8,515 bases of DNA from JADIYM01 sp964641945 (lineage in GTDB: Bacteria; Acidobacteriota; Blastocatellia; UBA7656; JADIYM01): the NCBI GenBank assembly GCA_964641945.1, contig CAZXLQ010000235.1, positions 1-8,515 on the forward strand, in the 5' to 3' direction. The position numbers and the translations under genes are program-made. Shown here one piece after another: positions 1 through 5,193 of this stretch. The notes under the pieces are model-generated. The model was not told the origin of the DNA and did not search any database. It saw only the letters and a list, made by a program, of their open reading frames with translations. Each line of letters opens with the position of its first letter. Position 1 is the first letter of the stretch.

Positions 1-1456
1 GCCCGCCGATCGTGTGTAGGTCGGCCAGCGTCAGGACGCGCCGGCCGGTGTCGCGCAGCCCGACACCCGGGTCGTCGAGGTTCGTCCGCGGCATATCGAC
101 GCGCATGTCGGTGCTCGCACCGTACTCGGTGCTCGCGTGGTGCACCGCGGCCGAGGCCGGCGCTCGCGAATCGGTTCCGTGTGCGCCGTGGCTCATCGCG
201 TTGCCTCGGTGCATCGCTGCGCCCTGGTCCATCGAGGCGCCATGGTTGCCGTGCTGCGTGTCCGCGGCCATGCCCGAGTCGTGGTCCATGCCGCCCATCA
301 TGTCGGCCATCGTCAGCCACTGCACCGGATCGAGCGCAGGCACCGGTGCAACGAGCCCCGGGCGGGATGCGAGCGTTCCGCGCGCATAGCCGGTTCGATC
401 CATCGCCTGCGCGAAGATCGTATGGGCGTCCTGCGAGGGCTCGACGAGAACGTCGTAGGTTTCGCCGGGGCCGAAGCGAAACTCGTCGACGGTGACCGGC
501 TCGACGTCGACGCCATCGGCCTGGACGACGGTCAGCTTCAGTCCCGGAATGCGAACATCGTAGAACGTGTTCGCCGCGCCGTTGATGAAGCGCAGGCGCA
601 CACGTTCGCCGGGCCGGAACAAGGCGGTCCAGTTACCCGCGGGCGTAACGCCGTTCATTAGGTAGGTAAGCGCGTAGGTGGAGAGGTCGGCCAGATCGGT
701 CGGATTCATCCGCATCTGGTTCCACATCCGCCGCTTGTCGAGCGCTGCACGCATGCCCTCGTGGGATACGTCGCGAAGGAAATCGACGACCGTGGGCTGG
801 TTGAAGTTGTAGACGTCGCTCTGGACCTTGAGTTTCGCGAGCACGCGCATCGGATCCTCGTCGGTCCAGTCCGACAGCTGCACCACGTAGTCACGGCTCG
901 CGCGGATCCGCTCGCCATCCGCTGGCTCGATGACGATGGCGCCGTACATGCCGGTCTGCTCCTGCATGCCGGAATGCGAGTGATACCAGTAGGTGCCGCT
1001 TTGCTGGACGCGGAACCGATACGTGAAGGTCTCGCCGGGCGCGATACCCGGAAAGCTGATGCCCGGCACTCCGTCCATCTGGAAGGGCAGCAGGATTCCG
1101 TGCCAGTGAATCGAGGTGGCTTCGGCAAGTCGGTTGGTCACGCGGATCGTGACCGTGTCGCCCTCGCGCCAATACAAGGTCGGCGCCGGAATCGAACCGT
1201 TGATCGTCGTCGCGACGCGCGCAGTGCCGGTGAAGTTCACCGGCGATTCGGCGATGACGAGATCGAACTCGGTCCCGCGTAGCACGGGCGCGGAGCCCGT
1301 GGCGGCATCGCCGCTTCGCGACCATGCCCGGTCGGCGAGCGAAGCTGCGGCACCGAGGAGGACCCCACCCGCCGCAAGGCCTTGCACGAAACGGCGGCGT
1401 GAAGCGATCGGCAATGCAAGCGCAGAACTGGAACGCAAAAAGGAATTTCTCTTCAT
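1..1456 (-). CDS. copA: Multicopper oxidase CopA, copper resistance (5' part; C-terminus beyond left edge)
   Basis: Translating the minus strand from ATG 1456 gives 485 codons open to the window edge. The N-terminus carries a twin-arginine signal (S19-RRRFVQ, then a hydrophobic stretch to about residue 40), so the folded enzyme should reach the periplasm by the Tat route. Cupredoxin domain 1 contains two copper-ligand motifs, HWHG at 117-120 and HSH at 159-161 within YWYHSHSG. Domain 2 runs to about 375 (e.g. DGVDVEPVTVDEFRFGPGET). A Met/His-rich segment follows at about 383-441 (MADMMGGMDHDSGM and later MSHGAHG), as is usual for CopA/PcoA. The C-terminal ligand motifs lie outside the window. 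In the family, CopA oxidises Cu(I) and binds copper in the periplasm, usually with copB downstream. The ATG is preferred because it gives a normal Tat n-region; no good Shine-Dalgarno is visible before it. It is divergent from the DUF4148 gene. Confidence 0.95.
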   Translation of the reverse strand, partial: MKRNSFLRSSSALALPIASRRRFVQGLAAGGVLLGAAASLADRAWSRSGDAATGSAPVLRGTEFDLVIAESPVNFTGTARVATTINGSIPAPTLYWREGDTVTIRVTNRLAEATSIHWHGILLPFQMDGVPGISFPGIAPGETFTYRFRVQQSGTYWYHSHSGMQEQTGMYGAIVIEPADGERIRASRDYVVQLSDWTDEDPMRVLAKLKVQSDVYNFNQPTVVDFLRDVSHEGMRAALDKRRMWNQMRMNPTDLADLSTYALTYLMNGVTPAGNWTALFRPGERVRLRFINGAANTFYDVRIPGLKLTVVQADGVDVEPVTVDEFRFGPGETYDVLVEPSQDAHTIFAQAMDRTGYARGTLASRPGLVAPVPALDPVQWLTMADMMGGMDHDSGMAADTQHGNHGASMDQGAAMHRGNAMSHGAHGTDSRAPASAAVHHASTEYGASTDMRVDMPRTNLDDPGVGLRDTGRRVLTLADLHTIGG

Positions 1457-1572
1457 ACGGGAGAGTGGAGCGATCCCCTGGAGGTGGACATGACGCAACG
1501 ACTGCCGCGGAGCAACGTGCGCTCGAACGCAACATTGTGCAGACGGTAACCCGTCAAGAAGGTGGCGACCGC

Positions 1573-1587
1573 ATTACAGAGACGTAA
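1573..1587 (-). promoter_or_regulatory. Cop-box-like site facing copA
   Basis: On the minus strand the site reads TTACG-TCTC-TGTAAT. This fits the TTACG-N4-TGTAAT pattern that I remember for CopR/CinR-type response-regulator boxes upstream of copper genes in pseudomonads; the match is from memory, not a search. Its centre is about 26 bp upstream of the possible copA -35 TTGACG (plus bases 1552-1557). This suggests copper induction of copA by a CopRS-type two-component system, but no copR or copS lies in the window. Confidence 0.45.
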
Positions 1588-1611
1588 CGTTCCGGTCACC
1601 GCTGGATCGTT

Positions 1612-1635
1612 TCGCGACCGGGTTGCCGGTCGCGA
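1612..1635. repeat. Perfect 10-bp inverted repeat, 4-nt loop
   Basis: TCGCGACCGG (1612-1621), loop GTTG (1622-1625), and CCGGTCGCGA (1626-1635) form a perfect GC-rich stem. No T-tract follows on either strand, and it lies between divergent genes, so a rho-independent terminator is unlikely. It sits between the two cop-box-like sites and could be a protein-binding site or a cruciform-forming element. Function is not known. Confidence 0.75.
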
Positions 1636-1644
1636 GACTGAGGA

Positions 1645-1659
1645 TGAACGCAATGTAAT
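1645..1659 (+). promoter_or_regulatory. Cop-box-like site facing the DUF4148 gene
   Basis: The plus strand reads TGAAC-GCAA-TGTAAT. By memory this matches the Pseudomonas syringae-type cop box (TGACG-GAAA-TGTAAT) at 12 of 15 positions. It lies 33 bp upstream of the candidate -10 TACACT (1693-1698). Its orientation is opposite to the copA-facing site at 1573-1587, as expected if each divergent gene has its own box. The site is weaker than the other one in its left half. Confidence 0.35.
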
Positions 1660-1670
1660 CGAAGAGTCAG

Positions 1671-1698
1671 TTTCCTGTCGGGGGCGGGTCCCTACACT
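1671..1698 (+). promoter_or_regulatory. Possible promoter of the DUF4148 gene
   Basis: TACACT (1693-1698) matches a sigma-70 -10 at four of six positions. The hexamer 16 bp upstream, TTTCCT (1671-1676), is a poor -35, which would be consistent with activator dependence through the upstream cop-box-like site. It is a weak call based on hexamers only. Confidence 0.25.
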
Positions 1699-1777
1699 TT
1701 TCATCGTGATGCGCACCGCGCGTTTCGAGCAGCCAAAGTGCTGCGAACAAACCACCCCTCGACAAGGAGTATTGAAG

Positions 1778-2110
1778 ATGACCTCGAAAGCCGTAATTCT
1801 CGCCACGTTTGCGTTGTCGTTGAGCGCCCCCGCCTTCGCAAGCAATGGCACCACGTTCGTGAACAACGAAATCGGCTGGGAAACGCACCCGACGCAGAGC
1901 ACGAAGAGCCGTGCCGAAGTCGTCGCCGAACTGAAGGCCGCGCAAGATGCGGGCGCCATCGCCGACTCGTACGAGTTTTCGGCCCCGACGAAGGTTTCGC
2001 CTTCGAAGCTCAGCCGCGAGCAGGTCCAGCGGGGCGTCACGGAGATAAGCGATGCCGAGCGCGATGCGGTGCATCGCATGTACGGCCCGCAGCACGGTCG
2101 CGATTCCTGA
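1778..2110 (+). CDS. DUF4148 family periplasmic protein
   Basis: The gene encodes 110 residues. A Sec signal peptide covers about residues 1-21, with a hydrophobic core (AVILATFALSLS) and a likely cleavage after AFA, before SNGT. The mature part is small and polar; the KSRAEVVAELKAAQDAGAI stretch is the usual mark of DUF4148, a family of unknown function common in Burkholderiales and often present in many copies per genome. The mature protein has no cysteines, so cysteine-based metal binding is not supported, but it has a few His and Met near the end (HRMYGPQHG). The ATG is fixed by the Shine-Dalgarno AAGGAGT at 1764-1770, 7 nt upstream. It is divergent from copA and may share its copper control through the intergenic boxes; a role in metal stress is inference from position only. 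A strong hairpin follows the stop codon. Confidence 0.85.
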   Translation: MTSKAVILATFALSLSAPAFASNGTTFVNNEIGWETHPTQSTKSRAEVVAELKAAQDAGAIADSYEFSAPTKVSPSKLSREQVQRGVTEISDAERDAVHRMYGPQHGRDS

Positions 2111-2124
2111 GCCACACCGGTTAG

Positions 2125-2156
2125 GCCCTTCGGCCGCGTTTCCGCGCCCGGAGGGC
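2125..2156 (+). terminator. Strong hairpin after the DUF4148 gene
   Basis: GCCCTTCGG (2125-2133) pairs with CCGGAGGGC (2148-2156) with one G-T wobble. After a C-C mismatch (2134/2147), CGCG (2135-2138) pairs with CGCG (2143-2146) around loop TTTC. The stem starts 14 bp after the DUF4148 stop. There is no run of T after it (ATTCAGC), so it is not a textbook intrinsic terminator. It may still end transcription or protect the 3' end of the mRNA. Confidence 0.55.
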
Positions 2157-2167
2157 ATTCAGCACGA

Positions 2168-2189
2168 GCACGGCGCTATAAACCCGTGC
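2168..2189. promoter_or_regulatory. Inverted repeat around a TATAAA box before the thiolase gene
   Basis: GCACGG (2168-2173) and CCGTGC (2184-2189) form a perfect 6-bp inverted repeat. Its 10-bp centre contains TATAAA (2177-2182), a good -10 candidate 41 bp before the thiolase ATG. No good -35 is visible 16-18 bp upstream. The arrangement would suit a repressor operator over the -10, but this is inference from the symmetry alone. Confidence 0.3.
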
Positions 2190-2223
2190 GGCGAGACCGT
2201 TTAAGTGCGCAACTGGAGTTGTC

Positions 2224-3411
2224 ATGTCCGTACCACACGTAATGCTGTGCGCAGCGGTGCGAACCTCGATCGGCACCTATGGCGGAACGTTGAAGGAGAT
2301 CCCGGCCACCGAGCTCGGAACCGCGGCCATTCGGGCCACACTCGAGCGCGCACAGCTCGACGGTGCCGGGATCGATACCGTCGTGATGGGTCAGGTCGTG
2401 CAGGCCGGATCGAAGATGAATCCCGCGCGCCAGGCGGCAATCGCGGCTGGTATTCCCGCTTCCGTTCCTGCAATGACCGTGAATCGGGTCTGTGGATCCG
2501 GCGCGCAAGCGATTGCAACGGCAGCGCAGGAAGTGATGCTGGGCTTCGTGAAGTCTGCGATCGCTGGCGGCATGGAGAACATGGATCAGTCGCCCTACCT
2601 GATGAGTGGGGGCCGGTGGGGCTACCGAATGGGCGACGCGCAGATCCACGACAGCATGCTGCGCGACGGACTGAACGACGCATTTTCCGGTGAGCACTCC
2701 GGATGGGTTACCGAGGACCTGGTTGCTGCGTTGAAGGTGTCGCGAGACGAGCAGGACCGTTGGGCACTTCGATCGCAGACCCGGTTCAGCAAAGCACAGG
2801 CCGCAGGCAGGTTCAGCCGCGAGATCGCACCGGTCGAGATCCGGACACGCAAGGGAACAGCGGTTTTCGAGCGCGACGAGCACAATCGCGCGGACACGAC
2901 GATGGAGTCTCTGTCGCGATTGAAGCCGGTGTTCCGCAAAGGTGGGACGATAACGGCAGGCAACGCACCGGGGTTGAATACAGGTGCCGCGGCGATGATC
3001 GTCGCCGACGCGCAGTGGGCCGAGAAGCACGGTCTGGAGCCGATGGCGCGCCTGGTCGCGTACGGCGTCGGCGCGGTCGAGCCGGGCTTGTTCGGGCTTG
3101 GCCCTGTTCCTGCTGTGAGACAAGCGCTCGATCGTGCCGGTTGGCGACTTGCCGACATCGAGCGCGCGGAGATCAACGAAGCCTTCGCGGCGGTCGCGCT
3201 CGCACTCGTCGCGGAACTCGGACTGCCCGAGGACATCGTCAACGTCGAGGGCGGTGCGATCGCGCACGGCCATCCGATCGGCGCCACGGGTTCGGTACTG
3301 ACGACACGATTGCTGCATTCGATGCAACGTGACGGCGTGCGCCGCGGGTTGGTGACGCTTTGCATTGGCGGCGGCCAGGGTGTCGCGCTGGCGCTCGAAA
3401 GCGTCGCGTAA
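2224..3411 (+). CDS. Thiolase (acetyl-CoA acetyltransferase family)
   Basis: The 395-residue product has the usual length and all main marks of the biosynthetic/degradative thiolases. The nucleophile is Cys90 in NRVCGSG, followed by NEAF at 318-321, the catalytic His350 in GGAIAHGHPIGATG, and the acid/base Cys380 in CIGGGQG. Family members join two acetyl-CoA to acetoacetyl-CoA or cleave 3-ketoacyl-CoA in the cytoplasm. Two usually conserved spots differ: the common GNASGINDGAA reads GNAPGLNTGAA (246-256), and the usual GEHMG reads GEHSG (156-160), so the acyl substrate may not be the standard one. The start is supported by GGAG at 2215-2218, 5 nt before the ATG. No partner gene (reductase, PHA synthase, CoA transferase, dehydrogenase) is next to it, so phaA, atoB and fadA cannot be told apart. 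Its place among metal genes is unexplained. Confidence 0.92.
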   Translation: MSVPHVMLCAAVRTSIGTYGGTLKEIPATELGTAAIRATLERAQLDGAGIDTVVMGQVVQAGSKMNPARQAAIAAGIPASVPAMTVNRVCGSGAQAIATAAQEVMLGFVKSAIAGGMENMDQSPYLMSGGRWGYRMGDAQIHDSMLRDGLNDAFSGEHSGWVTEDLVAALKVSRDEQDRWALRSQTRFSKAQAAGRFSREIAPVEIRTRKGTAVFERDEHNRADTTMESLSRLKPVFRKGGTITAGNAPGLNTGAAAMIVADAQWAEKHGLEPMARLVAYGVGAVEPGLFGLGPVPAVRQALDRAGWRLADIERAEINEAFAAVALALVAELGLPEDIVNVEGGAIAHGHPIGATGSVLTTRLLHSMQRDGVRRGLVTLCIGGGQGVALALESVA

Positions 3412-3462
3412 CGCGCGCATGACCACACCCGAGTAAGACTCCCAAGCAACGCAAGCGACGCA

Positions 3463-3564
3463 CAGCCGGGCGCCATGGACGAGATGAGGCATGAGTTGGG
3501 TCAACGCGCTGGGATGGGCAAGGCGGCACGAGCGATGGGCAAGTGCTCTTTCGGCATGAACTGA
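3463..3564 (+). pseudogene. Remnant resembling the His/Met linker of a P1B metal ATPase, or a tiny ORF
   Basis: Bases 3463-3482 (cagccgggcgccatggacga) are identical to 5485-5504, inside the metal ATPase gene. The likeness continues codon by codon in the same frame: QPGAMDEMRHELGQRAGM here against QPGAMDDMAHDMGHGAGM in the ATPase. Several differences are synonymous (cac/cat, gga/ggt, gcc/gct) or conservative (D/E, M/L), so the copy looks like a piece of a diverged homologous coding gene rather than a fresh duplication. Similarity fades around 3530, and the frame ends at TGA 3562-3564. That stop overlaps the ATG of the MFS gene (TGATG). A 29-codon ORF could start at ATG 3475 within it, so translation coupled to the MFS gene is possible. 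No Shine-Dalgarno is evident. I favour a gene fossil. Confidence 0.45.
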
Positions 3565-4727
3565 TGCCTCTCTCCTCCTTTCTCGCCCTCGCGGGGGCCG
3601 TCTTCGCCGCGGCCTTCGCCTACGGCGCGATCATGCCGTTGCTACCGGAACTGCTTGCGCCACTGTTATCTGGGGCCCCGACCGCGTCGCTCTCCTGGCA
3701 CGCCGGAGCATTTGCTGGGATCTACATGTTTGCGGTCGTGCTGTTTTCGCCGCTCTGGGGAGCAGTTTCCGACCGCCTGGGCACGAAGTCGATTCTCCTT
3801 CTCGGGCTCGTCGGAAGCGCGCTTGCAGCGGCTCTTCTGGCGGTCGCGCAAGAGTTGTGGGAAGCGTACCTCTGGCGAGCCTTGCAGGGAGTGTTTGCTT
3901 CCGCATTACTGCCCGTGGCTGCCTCGGCCCTGGCACCTATCGCCGATACGGCCGAACGCGCGCGCAAGATGGCGGGACTTGGCGCTGCTTCGTTGCTCGG
4001 CTTCTTTGCCGCGCCGTCGGTCAGCGCCACATTGGCGTCCCGGGGGCTAGCTGCTCCTGTCTCGTCGGCGTTGTCCGCAAGCGCCGTAGTAGCGCTCGGT
4101 GCCTTCGCAGTCTTGGCAGCCCTGTTCCGGGCACAAGCCGGACGTCGCCCGACCGCGGTAATGGGCGCGCAGCTGCTCCCGGCGCGGTTCCTCGGCCTGA
4201 ACCTGCTCGCTTACCTCGGGCTCGGCGCATTCGAGGTAGCCCTGCCGCTTGCAGCACCCGGGCCGCTCGGGGTCGATTCCGTGCAGGTGTCGCTGCTGTT
4301 CGTCGAATGTAGTTTGATGATGCTGGTTGCGCAGGGTGCGCTGATGTGGGCGGCGCCGTTCCGAGCGCAGTTCCCGAAGGTGCTGGCCGCAAGTATTGCT
4401 TCATATTGCGCCGGGTTGCTTGTCCTCGCCTACGCGGATTCCTTCGGCGCCGCGCTTTGGGCCGTGGGCTTGGTCGCGGCCAGTTCAGGGCTCCTGCTGC
4501 CACTGATCGGGTTCCTTGCAACCGTGGAGATCGGGGATCGACCGGGCGCGGCGCTCGGCCGGCTGACCGCTGCGGGCAGCTTGGGCCAGGCGATCGGGTC
4601 GATCTCGGGAGGTGCGCTCTATGCGCAAGCGGGAATGAGCATCTTCACCACGACCGCCTTCGTTCTGGGCGTCGGTGCGTTGGCTGCTTCGCCTTTGCCA
4701 CGGTGGCTGCGCGTCAGCGACCGCTGA
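3564..4727 (+). CDS. MFS transporter, drug/solute efflux type
   Basis: The product of 387 residues is very hydrophobic, with stretches consistent with about 12 transmembrane helices. The MFS motif A is clear in the loop after helix 2: G66-AVSDRLGTK, with D70, R71 and G73. An R-x3-G element follows (WRALQGV, 104-110), and a Gly-rich helix near 337-352 (AAGSLGQAIGSISGG) fits the second half. The family uses the proton gradient to move small molecules across the inner membrane; the substrate cannot be read from the sequence. The start is uncertain: ATG 3564 begins just before helix 1 and overlaps the preceding TGA, while an in-frame GTG at 3543 would add seven residues; neither has a good Shine-Dalgarno. 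The next gene follows after 28 bp on the same strand with no terminator, so co-transcription with the metal ATPase module is likely. A link to metals is not shown. Confidence 0.85.
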   Translation: MPLSSFLALAGAVFAAAFAYGAIMPLLPELLAPLLSGAPTASLSWHAGAFAGIYMFAVVLFSPLWGAVSDRLGTKSILLLGLVGSALAAALLAVAQELWEAYLWRALQGVFASALLPVAASALAPIADTAERARKMAGLGAASLLGFFAAPSVSATLASRGLAAPVSSALSASAVVALGAFAVLAALFRAQAGRRPTAVMGAQLLPARFLGLNLLAYLGLGAFEVALPLAAPGPLGVDSVQVSLLFVECSLMMLVAQGALMWAAPFRAQFPKVLAASIASYCAGLLVLAYADSFGAALWAVGLVAASSGLLLPLIGFLATVEIGDRPGAALGRLTAAGSLGQAIGSISGGALYAQAGMSIFTTTAFVLGVGALAASPLPRWLRVSDR

Positions 4728-4755
4728 GGACCGGCTTTATTTGAGGAGTCGAGCT

Positions 4756-4908
4756 GTGGAATGGCTATCCGAGAACTGGATTTTCGTGCTGGTCGCGGTC
4801 GCGTTCGTGGTGATGCATCTGTTCGGACACGGGGGGCATGGAAGACACGGAGGTCACGCGGGCGACCCGAGGGGCAGTGCTCGCAAGAGCAACGCCCATC
4901 GGCATTGA
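4756..4908 (+). CDS. Small DUF2933-type membrane protein with His/Gly-rich tail
   Basis: The gene encodes 50 residues from a GTG start, which is chosen because GAGGAG (4743-4748) lies 7 nt before it and because the product then begins directly with MEWLSENW and one transmembrane helix (IFVLVAVAFVVMHLF, about 9-23). The remaining tail is His- and Gly-rich (GHGGHGRHGGHAG), then basic, ending NAHRH. This is the pattern of DUF2933 proteins, which are often found beside heavy-metal efflux genes. The His residues right after the helix could hold a soft or borderline metal at the membrane surface; that is inference. It sits 28 bp after the MFS gene and 28 bp before the next small membrane gene, both on the same strand, and so probably belongs to the ATPase operon. 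Confidence 0.75.
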   Translation: MEWLSENWIFVLVAVAFVVMHLFGHGGHGRHGGHAGDPRGSARKSNAHRH

Positions 4909-4936
4909 CGAAAACCGATGAAGAGGAAGCGCGGAT

Positions 4937-5191
4937 ATGAGCCTGAAAACGGTTACCTGGGCGCTCGCGTTGACGGGCGCCGTTCTGTACTTGCTGTGCA
5001 TTGCGTACGGATTGACGAATCCGGCGGCGGGCCACATGCGCGAATTCCTGATGATCGCGCTGCCTGGCTTCGAATGGCTCACTCCGAAAGGATTCGGCAT
5101 CGGACTTCTCAAGAGCTTCCTGTACGGGGCGCTGATCGGTCTGGTGTACGTGCCTATCTACAACGGCCTTGCGCGCCGCCTGGGAAACTGA
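4937..5191 (+). CDS. Small DUF5676-type membrane protein
   Basis: The 84-residue product has two predicted transmembrane helices: about 6-27 (VTWALALTGAVLYLLCIAYGL) and about 55-77 (GIGLLKSFLYGALIGLVYVPIY). The phrase GLLKSFLYGALIGLVYVPIYN, preceded by an LPGFEWLT loop, resembles the DUF5676 membrane family as I remember it; this is from memory and no search was run. The function of that family is unknown, but members recur next to metal-transporting ATPases. The start is supported by GAGGAA (4923-4928), 8 nt before the ATG. Its stop is only 2 nt before the GTG candidate start of the ATPase, which suggests translational coupling and a role with the pump. The +1 frame also stays open across this gene, but its amino-acid content is not membrane-like and it is not counted. 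Confidence 0.72.
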   Translation: MSLKTVTWALALTGAVLYLLCIAYGLTNPAAGHMREFLMIALPGFEWLTPKGFGIGLLKSFLYGALIGLVYVPIYNGLARRLGN

Positions 5192-5193
5192 AC

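Larger units (their letters stand above)
1457..1777. other. Divergent intergenic region between copA and the DUF4148 gene
   Basis: This 321-bp stretch separates two genes transcribed away from each other, and no convincing coding frame is seen in it. It holds two cop-box-like sites (1573-1587 and 1645-1659), a perfect inverted repeat (1612-1635), and weak promoter hexamers. On the copA side a minus-strand TTGACG (plus bases 1552-1557) could be a -35, but the -10 at the expected distance is poor. On the other side TACACT at 1693-1698 is a candidate -10. The Shine-Dalgarno AAGGAGT at 1764-1770 serves the DUF4148 gene. The leader downstream of TACACT is about 75 bp and shows nothing further that I can name. 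Confidence 0.6.

Noticed and set aside
2176..3504. A 442-codon minus-strand frame over the thiolase
   Set aside because: It is an antisense shadow; the plus-strand frame has all thiolase active-site motifs and a Shine-Dalgarno.
4918..5193. A 92-codon N-terminal extension of the ATPase from ATG 4918
   Set aside because: It would overlap the whole DUF5676-type gene in another frame; its residues (RKRGYEPENGYLG...) look like neither an HMA domain nor a leader, while the overlapping frame is clearly a two-helix membrane protein with its own Shine-Dalgarno.
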